A DNA stretch of 64,000 nucleotides, taken from NCBI RefSeq assembly GCF_014648995.1, contig NZ_BMSE01000001.1, positions 558,001 through 622,000 on the forward strand, in the 5' to 3' direction. The DNA is from Streptomyces massasporeus. GTDB lineage: Bacteria; Actinomycetota; Actinomycetes; Streptomycetales; Streptomycetaceae. This document shows, one piece after another, positions 52,565 through 61,465 of this stretch. The number at the start of each line of letters is the position of its first letter. Within the stretch, counting starts at the first letter, position 1. Under the pieces are notes generated by a model. The model saw nothing but the letters and a program-made list of their open reading frames with translations. It did not search any database and was not told the DNA's origin. Both the position numbers and the translations under genes were made by a program.

Positions 52565-53092
52565 TCACCTGGTGGGAGCGGTTACCGGTACGTGCTTGTA
52601 GTAGATCGTCGTCGGCCGCAGGACGCCTCCGGGGTCGGCCGCGTAGTCCGGGATGGCGCCGACAGGGGTCCATCCGCTGGAGCGGTACAGCTGTTCGGCG
52701 GGGCTGCCGGTCTCGGTGTCCAGGTGCAGGAGGGTGATGCCGGCCGCCGTGGCCGCGGCCTCCGCCGTGGCCAGGAGCCCGCGGCCGAGGCCGCGCCCAC
52801 GGGCCTCCGGCGCCACCATCAGCTTCACGAGCTCGGCGCGGTGACGGCTGTTGGCCTTCTCGGCGAAGGCCAGGCTGACGGTGCCGAGCACCCGCTCCCC
52901 GTCGCACGCCACCCATACGGCGAGCCGGCCCGCGGCGACGTCGGCGGCCCGGCCCCGCCACCAGGCCAGGGCCTCCGCCGGGCCGAGCGGGGCGAGGAAG
53001 CCGACGGAGGCGCCCCCGTTCACGGTGCAGGTCAGCAGATCCGCCAACTCCGCTGCCTTTCGCAGCAGTTGAGACTCGTCCAGTCGGTTCAC
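52565..53092 (-). CDS. GNAT family N-acetyltransferase
   Basis: Acetyltransferase of 175 residues. The acetyl-CoA-binding loop is LMVAPEARGRGLGRGLL (motif A, R/Q-x-x-G-x-G/A), preceded by the beta strand VLGTVSLAF and followed by LHLDTETGSPAEQLYRSSGW (motif B). The GTG start overlaps the TGA stop of the XRE-cupin regulator (GTGA), so the two are translated together and the regulator may control this enzyme. The substrate is unknown. Confidence 0.88.
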   Translation of the reverse strand: MNRLDESQLLRKAAELADLLTCTVNGGASVGFLAPLGPAEALAWWRGRAADVAAGRLAVWVACDGERVLGTVSLAFAEKANSRHRAELVKLMVAPEARGRGLGRGLLATAEAAATAAGITLLHLDTETGSPAEQLYRSSGWTPVGAIPDYAADPGGVLRPTTIYYKHVPVTAPTR

Positions 53093-53661
53093 GGCCGCAC
53101 CACCGCCAGCAGGTAGCGAACGCCCCCGGGGTCCGCGCACCGGAACCGGGTCGGGCCCCACACCCGCATCCGCAGGCAGTCCCCCGTGACCAGACGGTGC
53201 TCGGTGTCCTGCGCGGTCACCTCCAGGGCCCCTTCCAGGATCCAGATGTGCTGCTCCAGTCCGGCCACGGGCGGACGGTCGTAGGCGAGGTCGGCGCCGG
53301 GTGCGAGGCGGGCCTCGACGAGTTCGCCGCGCAGGGCGGCGTGCGGGGGCGACACGGACCGGCGTACGAAGCCGGAGGTGCGGTCCTGCCACACGGGCTG
53401 GGCCGCGGAGCGGACGACGGCCTCCGGTTCGGCCTCGACCTCGCTGAGGAGCTGGGACATGGTGCGCCCGTAGACGGCGCACAGGCGGTTCAGGACGGAG
53501 GCCGTGGGGCTGGTCTCCGCCCGCTCGGCCCGGGACAGGGTGGACCGGCTCACCCCGCTGCGGTCGGCCAACTCACCCAGGGACCAGTCGTGTTCGGCCC
53601 GCAGCTCGGCCAGGCGCGCTCCCAGCCGGGCGTCCACGGGATCCGTCTCGTCGCCTCTCAT
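53089..53661 (-). CDS. XRE-family regulator with cupin domain
   Basis: Protein of 190 residues with an N-terminal helix-turn-helix at about 12-65 (LAELRAEHDWSLGELADRSGVSRSTLSRAERAETSPTAS) and a cupin at about 110-185 (LEQHIWILEGALEVTA, LVTGDCLRMRVWGPTRF). It differs from the XRE-cupin at 41945 in both domains. The start codon ATG 53661 lies inside a perfect 15-base inverted repeat, probably its own operator. It is coupled to the downstream GNAT gene, forming a two-gene unit. Confidence 0.9.
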   Translation of the reverse strand: MRGDETDPVDARLGARLAELRAEHDWSLGELADRSGVSRSTLSRAERAETSPTASVLNRLCAVYGRTMSQLLSEVEAEPEAVVRSAAQPVWQDRTSGFVRRSVSPPHAALRGELVEARLAPGADLAYDRPPVAGLEQHIWILEGALEVTAQDTEHRLVTGDCLRMRVWGPTRFRCADPGGVRYLLAVVRP

Positions 53662-53688
53662 ATCCGGGATGCTATCCCGGATATGAGA
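53656..53688. promoter_or_regulatory. Perfect 15-base inverted repeat over the XRE-cupin start codon
   Basis: The left arm TCTCATATCCGGGAT (53656-53670), spacer GCT and right arm ATCCCGGATATGAGA (53674-53688) match without error. Each arm itself contains the near-palindrome ATCCGGGAT. The repeat covers the ATG of the regulator and so is probably an autorepression operator. It also lies 20 bases beyond the LysR stop and could act as its terminator. Confidence 0.75.
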
Positions 53689-53707
53689 CGACGGTGTTAC
53701 GGGGCGC

Positions 53708-54610
53708 TCACAGCCTGGCTGCCTCGCCGAGCGCGTCCAGCACGGGGCGGATCAGGGGGTGCTCCTCGGCTCCCCTGCGGACGGCGGCGAAGACCCGGCG
53801 GGTGGGGGGCGTTCCGTCGACAGGGCGCACGACCACCCCGGTGAGGTCCATGCCGCGCAGCGCCGAGCGCGGCACCAGGGCGACGCCCGCGTCGGCCGAG
53901 GCGAGGGCGACGACCGCGCGGAAGTCGTCCGAGGAGTGCTCCATACGGGGCTGGAAACCGGCGTTCTCGCAGGCCAGGATCACCACGTCGTGGCAGGGGT
54001 TGCCGGGGTACTGGCCGATCCACGGGTCCTTGGCCAGGTCGGCGAGGGGCACCTCGGCCGCATCGGCCAGGCGGTGGGTGACGGGGACGACCGCGTCGAA
54101 GGGCTCGGCGTACAGCGGCACGTGGGCCAGTCGCGGGTCGTCGGCGGGCGGGGCCCCGCGGTACTCGACGGCGACGGCGACATCGACCTGCCGGTCCAGC
54201 ACCATCGGCAGGCTGGCGTCGCCCTCGGCGTCCTGGACACGGATGCGGATCCCGGGCGCCGAGTGGGCCAGAGCGGCCACGGCGGGCGCGACGACCAAGG
54301 CGATTCCGGTGGCGAACGAGGCGACCGTGACGGTGCCGGCCGCTCCCGAGCTGTACGCGGCGAGCTCGGCCTCGGCCCGCTCCAGCTGGGCGAGGACCGC
54401 GTTGGTGTGGTTGAGCAGGATCTCGCCGGCGGGGGTGAGCCGTACCCCCTTGGCGCCGCGCTCGACGAGCCGGTGGCCGGTCTCCTGCTCCAGGGCGGCG
54501 AGCTGCTGGGACACGGCCGACGGCGTGAGATACAGCGCGGCGGCAGCCGCCGTCACCGTACGGTGGTCGGCCACCGCCCGGAGGATGTGGAGCCGCCGCG
54601 CTTCGATCAT
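53708..54610 (-). CDS. LysR-family transcriptional regulator
   Basis: Regulator of 300 residues: helix-turn-helix at about 1-60 (RLHILRAVADHRTVTAAAAALYLTPSAVSQQLAALEQETG) and a substrate-binding effector domain from about 90. It lies 36 bases downstream of kbl on the same strand rather than divergently, so it may be co-transcribed with tdh and kbl and sense threonine or another metabolite. That link is an inference from order alone. Length and domain layout are normal. Confidence 0.9.
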   Translation of the reverse strand: MIEARRLHILRAVADHRTVTAAAAALYLTPSAVSQQLAALEQETGHRLVERGAKGVRLTPAGEILLNHTNAVLAQLERAEAELAAYSSGAAGTVTVASFATGIALVVAPAVAALAHSAPGIRIRVQDAEGDASLPMVLDRQVDVAVAVEYRGAPPADDPRLAHVPLYAEPFDAVVPVTHRLADAAEVPLADLAKDPWIGQYPGNPCHDVVILACENAGFQPRMEHSSDDFRAVVALASADAGVALVPRSALRGMDLTGVVVRPVDGTPPTRRVFAAVRRGAEEHPLIRPVLDALGEAARL

Positions 54611-54646
54611 GCGATCGATTGTCTCAAATGCACCCTGTGCTGCTCG

Positions 54647-55840
54647 TCAGCCCTCCAGCTCGGCCCGCGCCGCCACGAAGGCGTCGACCGCGCGGTTGAC
54701 GTCCTCCGTGGAGTGCGCGGCCGACAGCTGGACGCGGATCCGGGCCTGGCCCTGCGGCACCACCGGGTACGAGAACCCGATGACGTAGACGCCGCGCTCC
54801 AGCAGCAGCTCGGCCATGCGCCCGGCGACCGCCGCGTCGCCGATCATCACCGGGGCGATGGCGTGGTCACCGGGGAGGACGTCGAAACCCTCCTCGGTCA
54901 TCCGGCCGCGGAACAGGGCCGTGTTCTCGGCCAGCCGGACGCGCAGGTCGTCCGCGGCCTCCAGCAGGTCGAGGACCTTCAGGGAGGCCGCCGCGATGAC
55001 CGGGGCGAGGGTGTTGGAGAACAGGTACGGCCGGGAGCGCTGGCGCAGCAGGGCGACGATCTCGGCGCGGGCGGCGACGTAGCCGCCGGAGGCGCCGCCG
55101 AGGGCCTTGCCGAGGGTGCCGGTGATGATGTCGACGCGGTCCATGACGCCGTGCAGCTCGGGCGTGCCGCGGCCGCCGGGGCCGACGAAGCCGACGGCGT
55201 GGGAGTCGTCGACCATGACCATCGCGTCGTAGCGGTCGGCGAGGTCGCAGATCTCGCGCAGCGGGGCGACGTAGCCGTCCATGGAGAAGACGCCGTCGGT
55301 GACGATCAGGCGGCGGCGCGCGTCGGAGGCCTCCTTGAGCCGGGCCTCCAGCTCGGCCAGGTCACGGTTGGCGTAGCGCAGGCGGCGGGCCTTGGACAGG
55401 CGGATGCCGTCGATGATCGACGCGTGGTTGAGGGCGTCGGAGATGACCGCGTCCTCCGGGCCGAGCAGCGTCTCGAACACGCCGCCGTTGGCGTCGAAGC
55501 ACGAGGAGTAGAGGATCGTGTCCTCCTGGCCCAGGAAGGCGGACAGGCGCGCCTCCAGCTCCTTGTGCACCTCCTGGGTGCCGCAGATGAAGCGGACGGA
55601 GGCCATGCCGTAGCCCCAGCGGTCCAGGGCCTCGTGGGCGGCGGCGACGACCTCGGGGTGGTCGGCGAGGCCGAGGTAGTTGTTGGCGCAGAAGTTCAGG
55701 ACCTCGCCGGGACGGCCGCCCGCGGTGACGTTCACGGTGGCGGACTGCGGACTGCCGATCACGCGCTCGGGCTTGTGCAGGCCGGCGGCGCGGATCTCGT
55801 CGAGGGTGGCACGCAGGTCGTCGCGCACGGAGTCGAACAT
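54647..55840 (-). CDS. kbl: 2-amino-3-ketobutyrate CoA ligase (glycine C-acetyltransferase)
   Basis: PLP-dependent enzyme of 397 residues of the alpha-oxoamine synthase family that splits 2-amino-3-ketobutyrate with CoA to glycine and acetyl-CoA. The PLP lysine is in [55 protein letters not shown] and [15 protein letters not shown] stretches match Kbl. Length is identical to the typical enzyme. It lies 36 bases after tdh and completes the two-step threonine degradation pathway. Confidence 0.96.
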   Translation of the reverse strand: MFDSVRDDLRATLDEIRAAGLHKPERVIGSPQSATVNVTAGGRPGEVLNFCANNYLGLADHPEVVAAAHEALDRWGYGMASVRFICGTQEVHKELEARLSAFLGQEDTILYSSCFDANGGVFETLLGPEDAVISDALNHASIIDGIRLSKARRLRYANRDLAELEARLKEASDARRRLIVTDGVFSMDGYVAPLREICDLADRYDAMVMVDDSHAVGFVGPGGRGTPELHGVMDRVDIITGTLGKALGGASGGYVAARAEIVALLRQRSRPYLFSNTLAPVIAAASLKVLDLLEAADDLRVRLAENTALFRGRMTEEGFDVLPGDHAIAPVMIGDAAVAGRMAELLLERGVYVIGFSYPVVPQGQARIRVQLSAAHSTEDVNRAVDAFVAARAELEG

Positions 55841-55876
55841 GAGGGAAGCTCCTAAGGTGCTTGCGGAGAAGGGGGG

Positions 55877-56905
55877 TTACGCGGTCCAGTCGAGGATGAC
55901 CTTGCCGCCGCGGCCGCTCGCCGCGTCCTCGAACGCCGCCTCGAAGTCGCGGTGGCCGTAGCGGCCGGTGATGACGGGCGCGAGGTCCAGGCCGGCCTCG
56001 AGCAGGACCGACATGGCGTACCAGGTCTCGAACATCTCGCGGCCGTAGATGCCCTTGATGGTGATCATCGAGGTGACGACGCGGGCCCAGTCGACGGGGA
56101 ACTCCTGCGCGGGCAGGCCGAGCATCGCGATCCGGCCACCGTGCGTCATGTTGGCGATCATGTCGCGCATGGCCTCGGGGCGGCCGGACATCTCCAGGCC
56201 GATGTCGAAGCCCTCGCGTAGTCCGAGCGTGCGCTGCCCGTCGGCGATGGTGGAGCCTGAGACGTCGAGCGCGAGGCTGACACCGATCTTGCGGGCCAGC
56301 TCCAGCCGCTCCGGGCTGACGTCGGTGATCACGACGTTGCGGGCGCCGGCGTGCCTGGCCACGGCGGCGGCCATCAGGCCGATGGGTCCCGCGCCGGTGA
56401 TCAGGACGTCCTCGCCGACGAGCGGGAAGGACAGCGCGGTGTGCACGGCGTTGCCGAACGGGTCGAAGATCGCGGCCACGTCGAGGTCTACGGGCACCCG
56501 GTGCACCCAGACGTTGGCGGCGGGCAGGGCGACGTACTCGGCGAACGCTCCGTCGCGGCCCACCCCGAGCCCGACGGTGGCCCGGCACAGGTGCCGGCGC
56601 CCGGCCAGGCAGTTGCGGCACTTGCCGCACACCAGGTGGCCCTCGCCGCTGACGCGGTCGCCGATCGCGATGTCGGTGACGTCCCGTCCCGTCTCGACGA
56701 CCTCGCCGACGAACTCGTGTCCGAGCACGAGCGGGGTGCTGATCGCCTGCTGGGCCCAGCCGTCCCAGGCCCGGATGTGCAGGTCGGTGCCGCAGATTCC
56801 GGTGCGCAGCACCTTGATGAGTACGTCGCCGGGCCCGACGGTGGGCTCGGGGACGTCCACGAGCCACAGCCCGGGTTCCGCCTTCTGCTTGACCAGCGCC
56901 TTCAC
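55877..56905 (-). CDS. tdh: L-threonine 3-dehydrogenase (zinc-dependent)
   Basis: Medium-chain dehydrogenase of 342 residues that oxidises L-threonine to 2-amino-3-ketobutyrate with NAD. The catalytic zinc site has Cys in [10 protein letters not shown] and GHEF; the structural zinc lobe has four cysteines in [15 protein letters not shown]; the NAD motif is [20 protein letters not shown]. Tdh-specific [14 protein letters not shown] and EMSGRPEAM are present. The 180 bases upstream show no riboswitch or clear operator. Together with kbl it forms a leftward operon. Confidence 0.96.
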   Translation of the reverse strand: MKALVKQKAEPGLWLVDVPEPTVGPGDVLIKVLRTGICGTDLHIRAWDGWAQQAISTPLVLGHEFVGEVVETGRDVTDIAIGDRVSGEGHLVCGKCRNCLAGRRHLCRATVGLGVGRDGAFAEYVALPAANVWVHRVPVDLDVAAIFDPFGNAVHTALSFPLVGEDVLITGAGPIGLMAAAVARHAGARNVVITDVSPERLELARKIGVSLALDVSGSTIADGQRTLGLREGFDIGLEMSGRPEAMRDMIANMTHGGRIAMLGLPAQEFPVDWARVVTSMITIKGIYGREMFETWYAMSVLLEAGLDLAPVITGRYGHRDFEAAFEDAASGRGGKVILDWTA

Positions 56906-57085
56906 CGCTACGGCTCCTGGGGGTGAGTCCCGGCTCCGGGTATGCCGAAGGAACCCCTGGACCGGGAGAGGAGTGGGATCGCACTGAAATCTGCCGTACG
57001 GCGGGCGCGCCGGTCCATCGAGGATTTCTTAAGCGCCGCCGCAGCTTTCCTTCACGCCCCGGGGGGCCCGCGCGAATCCCGGGCT

Positions 57086-57658
57086 TCAGTAGGGCGGCAG
57101 GCCGTCCCGGCTCTCCAGCGCCACGACGAGCTGCGCGGCGTGTTCCTTGATCGCCGTCAGGCCCGGTTTCCCCCACGGCCGCGGCTCGACGTCGGCGACG
57201 CTGATGGTGCCCAGCACCAGGCCCGTGCCGTCGATGAGCGGCGCCCCCAGATAGGAGCGGATGCCGAACTCGTCGACCACCGGATTGCCCGCGAACCGCG
57301 GATAGTCGCCGACGTCCTCCAGGGCGAGGGCCTTGCGGCGCGCCACCACATGGGGGCAGAAGCCGTGGTCGCGGGGCAGGGCACGGCTGAGGCGCGGGCT
57401 GGTGCCGTCGCTGCGCACCACCGGCGCCACAGCCGGCACGTGCAGGCCCGCGTAGAACTGCCCCTGCTCGTCGGGGAGGTTGACCATGGCGTACGGCGCA
57501 CCGGTGAACTCGGCGAGGCGGACCGCGAAGGAGTCCAGTGCGGGTTCGGGGCGCTCCCCCAGGCCCAGTCTGCGCAGTCGGCGGGTGCGGGCGGGGGCCT
57601 CCTTGTCCTCGGGTGTGAGCAGCAGACGACCGGCCGGGCGCGGCGGGTCGTAGGTCAT
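57086..57658 (-). CDS. GAF domain protein attached to conservon
   Basis: Protein of 190 residues consisting mostly of one GAF domain (about 40-185): LAEFTGAPYAMVNLPDEQGQFYAGLHVP, FCPHVVARRKALALEDVGDYPRFAGNPVV and SYLGAPLIDGTGLVLGTISVADVEPR. It has no output domain. It lies 61 bases after the Ras-like GTPase gene on the same strand, in the place where other conservons carry a fifth gene such as a P450. It may be a small-molecule sensor for the conservon complex. Confidence 0.88.
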   Translation of the reverse strand: MTYDPPRPAGRLLLTPEDKEAPARTRRLRRLGLGERPEPALDSFAVRLAEFTGAPYAMVNLPDEQGQFYAGLHVPAVAPVVRSDGTSPRLSRALPRDHGFCPHVVARRKALALEDVGDYPRFAGNPVVDEFGIRSYLGAPLIDGTGLVLGTISVADVEPRPWGKPGLTAIKEHAAQLVVALESRDGLPPY

Positions 57659-57719
57659 GGGCGTGCTCCCGGGTTGTGAACTCGCGTCATCTACGGCCTC
57701 CGTGGCAGGTGTGCGGGGG

Positions 57720-58349
57720 TCACATGTGGGCGCCGTACCCCGTCGCCGGGGCCGGGGTGTGGGCGATGAGGTGGCGCACCAGAGTCAGCAGGGTCTGGAC
57801 CCCGGAGCTGGAGATCCGCGCGTCGCAGCACACGACGGGGACGTCATCGGACAGATCCAGGGCACCGCGCACCTCCTCGGGGTCGTAGCGGTAGGCGCCG
57901 TCGAACTCGTTGACGGCGATGACGAATTCGAGGCCACGCTGTTCGAAGAAGTCGACGGCGGCGAAGCACTCCTCCAGCCGGCGGGTGTCGGCGAGGATGA
58001 CCGCGCCCAGCGCGCCCTCGCACAACTCGTCCCACATGAACCAGAACCGCTCCTGTCCGGGCGTGCCGAACAGGTACAGCACATGCCGGGGGTCGAGGGT
58101 GATGCGGCCGAAGTCCATGGCCACGGTCGTCTCGACCTTGTTCTCGATGCCGTCGAGGTTGTCGGTCGCGGCACTGACGGTGGTGAGCAGTTCCTCCGTG
58201 CTGAGCGGCGCGATCTCGCTGACCGCGCCGACGAAGGTCGTCTTGCCCACGCCGAACCCGCCCGCCACCAGGATCTTCAGCGCGGTGGGGAACGGGTCGG
58301 CGCCGTGGCCCGGTCCGTCGGTGTAGTCAGAGCTGTCGTCGTAGTCCAT
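57720..58349 (-). CDS. Conservon GTPase (CvnD type)
   Basis: Ras-like small GTPase of 209 residues. The nucleotide-binding motifs are the P-loop GGFGVGKTT, a switch-I threonine region ENKVETTVAMDFGRI, LFGTPGQERF (G3), and NEFD in the place of NKxD (G4). Members form membrane-associated complexes with the other three conservon proteins, comparable to eukaryotic G-protein systems. Its start overlaps the DUF742 gene by 23 bases, so the operon is tightly packed. Confidence 0.93.
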   Translation of the reverse strand: MDYDDSSDYTDGPGHGADPFPTALKILVAGGFGVGKTTFVGAVSEIAPLSTEELLTTVSAATDNLDGIENKVETTVAMDFGRITLDPRHVLYLFGTPGQERFWFMWDELCEGALGAVILADTRRLEECFAAVDFFEQRGLEFVIAVNEFDGAYRYDPEEVRGALDLSDDVPVVCCDARISSSGVQTLLTLVRHLIAHTPAPATGYGAHM

Positions 58350-58704
58350 CGAGCACTGCCTCCAGAAGGGCCCGGTCCGTCGGGTTGTGGTGGAACGCGG
58401 GGGGCTTGGTGGTCAACGCCCCGCAGTCGACGAGGTCCGCCAGCAGCACCTTGGTGACGGCCACCGGCAGTGTGAGATGGGCGGCGACCTCGGCGACGGC
58501 GACGGGCACCCGGCACCGTTCGAGCGCCTGGGCGTGCTCGGGGCCGAGATAGCCGAGGGGGGTCGCCCCGGTGGCCATCACCTGCGAGACGAGGTCGAGC
58601 GCGACGGACGGACGGGTGCGGCCGTTGCTGACCGTGAACGGCCGCACCAGCCGCCCGGCCGCGTCGTCGAGCCAGGGCCCGTCACCGGCCGCCGTCACGC
58701 TCAA
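58327..58704 (-). CDS. Conservon DUF742 protein (CvnC type)
   Basis: Protein of 125 residues with the winged-helix-like DUF742 fold. LVRPFTVSNGRTRP at the N-terminus and VAEVAAHLTLPVAVTKVLLADLVDCGAL in the middle are its fixed features, and a short basic C-terminus follows. In the conservon system this protein is thought to bridge the roadblock protein and the GTPase. It overlaps both neighbours (four bases with CvnB, 23 with CvnD). Confidence 0.93.
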   Translation of the reverse strand: MSVTAAGDGPWLDDAAGRLVRPFTVSNGRTRPSVALDLVSQVMATGATPLGYLGPEHAQALERCRVPVAVAEVAAHLTLPVAVTKVLLADLVDCGALTTKPPAFHHNPTDRALLEAVLDGLRRQL

Positions 58705-59132
58705 GGCCTCATCGCCGGGGATTCGACGGACTGCCGGGGAGCGGTCACCAGGTAGGGGCGGACGCTCTTGACCAGCATCGCCATCTCGTAGCCCAGCACG
58801 GCCGCGTCGGCCTCGCGGCCGGCCAGCACGGCCAGGCAGGTGCCGGAGCCGGCGGTGGTGACGAACAGCAGGGTCGAGGCGAGTTCGACGACGACCTGCC
58901 GTACGTCGCCACCGTCGCCGAAGCGGACTCCGGCGCTGCGGCCGAGGGAGTACAGGCCGGAGGCCAGGGCGGCCATGTGGTCGGCGCTGTCCGGGTCGAG
59001 ACCGTGCACGGACTTCACGAGCCCGTCGCAGGACAGCAGCACCGCGGCGCTCGTGTGCGGTACGCGCTGTACGAGGCCGCTCATCAGCCAGTCGAGATCG
59101 GATACATGGGCGGTCGGCGCATCGCTCGCCAT
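58701..59132 (-). CDS. Conservon roadblock/LC7 protein (CvnB type)
   Basis: Protein of 143 residues with a roadblock/LC7 domain (about 10-120): DLDWLMSGLVQRVPHTSAAVLLSCDGLV and DHMAALASGLYSLGRSAG, then VELASTLLFVTTAGSGTCLAVLA. Roadblock proteins regulate small GTPases. ATG 59132 was chosen because AAGGAG lies ten bases upstream and the product has the normal length. It is 68 bases from the CvnA stop. Confidence 0.93.
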   Translation of the reverse strand: MASDAPTAHVSDLDWLMSGLVQRVPHTSAAVLLSCDGLVKSVHGLDPDSADHMAALASGLYSLGRSAGVRFGDGGDVRQVVVELASTLLFVTTAGSGTCLAVLAGREADAAVLGYEMAMLVKSVRPYLVTAPRQSVESPAMRP

Positions 59133-59200
59133 GGTGGATCGACTCCTTGGGGTACGAAGGTCTGCGGGAGCGCTGGGGGTGGGGGTGGGAAGGGGGGTGG

Positions 59201-61465
59201 TCATCCGGCGGGTGCGCTCCCGTCCTGCCGGGTGGTGGTCGTGGGGTGGTCGGAACGGGACCCGGGCGTCGGCCTGTTCGAGGGGGACAGCTCCGAGGGG
59301 AGCGCCTCGAGGTGGACCGGGCGGACGGGCATCGGGTCCCTGCGGGTGGAGCCCGTGGCTGCCGGGTCCGTGTGGGCGGAGTCCGCGTAGGAGGAGTCCA
59401 TGTGGGCGATCTCCATGGGGGCGGAGCCCGTGTCGGAGGAGTCCGTGTAGGAGGAGTCCATGTGGGCGGACTCCGTGTGCGCGGACGCCATGTGGACGGA
59501 CTCCGTGTGCGCGGACGCCATGTGGACGGACTCCGTGTGGACGGACGACGTGTCGCCCCACTCCGTGTTGCCGGCCTCCATGCTCTGCTGGGCCTCCGCG
59601 AGGCTGATGCCGCGCTGGAAGGCCGCCATCAGACCGGGGTCGTGGCCCACGAGGTACTCGGGGTCCTGGCGTGGCGTCGGGCCGTCGCGCAGCTGGGGCA
59701 CGATGTGCTCCTGGGCGCGGCGACGGGGCAGTTGGGGCTTGCCCATGGTGCCGCGGACGGTGCCGTTGCGGGGGGTGGGCGGCTCGGTGACGTGCTCGGC
59801 GAGGGTCCGCCGGTCGTCGGGACTGATACCGGGCCGTGCCTCGGCCGGGGTGGGACGCTCCCGGCGGGCCCCCCGCATGGGCAGGGGCGCGGGCCGGCCG
59901 TCCGGTGTGCTCCCGCCCGAGGCCGATTCGGTCCCCTGCTCGTGCCTTCGGGGCGCGATGGATGAGGGGGACGCGGTGGGTGGGGTGAGCGGACCCGACG
60001 GCCCGGCTCCGGACGCGGACAGCGGCACGGACGAGAGCCCGGCCTCACCGCCGTCGACGACCAGGGACAGCCCCCTCGACGCGCCACCGGCACCGGCGGC
60101 AACCTGCCCGTTCGGCCCGGCCTGCCTGCCCGGGGCGGCCGGACCGCTCCGACCGGCCTGCCCGTCCGGCCGCCCCGGCAGCGCCGGACCATCCGCACCG
60201 GGGGCACCTGCCGTCGACTGCCCCGCTCCCCCGGGCGTTCCCGCCCCCGCCTCGGCTCCGAGAAGCGCCTGCGGTACGACGAGCACCGCCTGCACTCCGC
60301 CGTAGATGTTGGTCTGGAGGCGGACGGTGATGCCGTGCCGCCGGGCGAGCTGGGAGACGACGAACAGGCCGATGCGGCCGTCCGCGAGGAGCCGGGCGAC
60401 GTTCACCTGGTCGGGGTCGGCGAGCAGCGCGTTCATCCGCGTCTGCTCCTCCAGGGGCATGCCGAGCCCGCGGTCCTCGACCTCGACGGCGAGCCCGGAG
60501 GTGACGAGGTTGGCGCGCAGCAGGACCTGGGTGTGCGGGGCGGAGAACACCGTGGCGTTCTCGACGAGTTCGGCCAGGAGGTGGATGACGTCGGCGACGG
60601 CGTGGCCGCGCAGCTGCCCGTCGATCGGCGGCACGAGCTTGACCCGCGAGTACTGCTCGACCTCGGCGATGGCCGAGCGCAGCACCTCGGTCATGGAGAC
60701 CGGGTTGCTCCACTGGCGGCGGGAGACGGCGCCGCCGAGCACGGCGAGGTTCTCGGCGTGGCGGCGGATGCGGGTGGCGAGGTGGTCGACGTGGAAGAGC
60801 CCCTTGAGCAGGTCGGGGTCCTCCATCTCGTTCTCCAGCTCGTCGAGGATGGAGATCTCGCGGTGCACCAGGGACTGCAGGCGCCGGGCGAGGTTGACGA
60901 AGACCTCGAGCTTCTGTTCGCTGCCGGCCTGGCTGGAGAGCTGGGAGGCCTGCACGACGGCGGTGACGGCGCCGTCGTGCGCGCGGGACAGGTCGGCGGC
61001 GAGGAGGTCGAAGTCGTCGCCGTCCTCGGCGGGACCTGCGTGGCGGCTCTGCGGGGCGAGCTGCGGCGGCCCGTCGCCGCGGCGCAGCGTCTCGACGAGG
61101 GTGCGCAGGTCGGCCTCGCGCCGTGCGGTGCTGCGGCGCAGGACGCCGATGCGGTCGTGCACGGACCGGGCGGCCCGGTTGGCTGCGACCGCGGCGACGG
61201 CGATGCCGACGAGGGCCACGAAGACCGCGCCGCCGAGCACGGCCCACAGGGTGAGGCCCGGCCGCGTTCCGGTGGACCGGACGATGAAGAGGACGGCGGC
61301 GCAGCCGCTGAGGGCGACGGCGACGGGGGGCAGCACCGCGAGACGCAGCAGCTGGGGCCGTATGTGGGTCTCGGGCAGCGCGGGTGCGGTGCGGACGGCG
61401 GGCCGCCCGTGCCGCCCGCCCTCACGGCGGTCTGCGCGTGTGGCCGGGGCGCGGAGGTGAGACAT
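59201..61465 (-). CDS. Conservon sensor-kinase-like ATPase (CvnA type) with repetitive tail
   Basis: Membrane protein of 754 residues. Two adjacent hydrophobic segments (about 40-90) follow a basic N-terminus; a helical region with EVFVNLARRLQSLVHREISILDELE comes next, then a HATPase domain with ELVENATVFSAPHTQVLL (N box), VEDRGLGMPLEEQ (G1 box) and DGRIGLFVVSQLARRHG (G2 box). From about residue 480 the chain is low-complexity and Pro/Gly-rich. Near the C-terminus it has repeats of the kind HTESVHMASA and HMDSSYTDS. ATG 61465 has GAGGA upstream; the frame stays open further upstream, but only with low-complexity sequence. Confidence 0.92.
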   Translation of the reverse strand: MSHLRAPATRADRREGGRHGRPAVRTAPALPETHIRPQLLRLAVLPPVAVALSGCAAVLFIVRSTGTRPGLTLWAVLGGAVFVALVGIAVAAVAANRAARSVHDRIGVLRRSTARREADLRTLVETLRRGDGPPQLAPQSRHAGPAEDGDDFDLLAADLSRAHDGAVTAVVQASQLSSQAGSEQKLEVFVNLARRLQSLVHREISILDELENEMEDPDLLKGLFHVDHLATRIRRHAENLAVLGGAVSRRQWSNPVSMTEVLRSAIAEVEQYSRVKLVPPIDGQLRGHAVADVIHLLAELVENATVFSAPHTQVLLRANLVTSGLAVEVEDRGLGMPLEEQTRMNALLADPDQVNVARLLADGRIGLFVVSQLARRHGITVRLQTNIYGGVQAVLVVPQALLGAEAGAGTPGGAGQSTAGAPGADGPALPGRPDGQAGRSGPAAPGRQAGPNGQVAAGAGGASRGLSLVVDGGEAGLSSVPLSASGAGPSGPLTPPTASPSSIAPRRHEQGTESASGGSTPDGRPAPLPMRGARRERPTPAEARPGISPDDRRTLAEHVTEPPTPRNGTVRGTMGKPQLPRRRAQEHIVPQLRDGPTPRQDPEYLVGHDPGLMAAFQRGISLAEAQQSMEAGNTEWGDTSSVHTESVHMASAHTESVHMASAHTESAHMDSSYTDSSDTGSAPMEIAHMDSSYADSAHTDPAATGSTRRDPMPVRPVHLEALPSELSPSNRPTPGSRSDHPTTTTRQDGSAPAG
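59371..59550. repeat. 30-base tandem repeats in the cvnA 3' end
   Basis: Units of 30 bases at 59461-59490, 59491-59520 and (partly) 59521-59540 differ by one base; further units with 15- and 60-base spacing run to 59371. They encode His/Ser/Met/Ala-rich decapeptides at the CvnA C-terminus. Confidence 0.85.
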
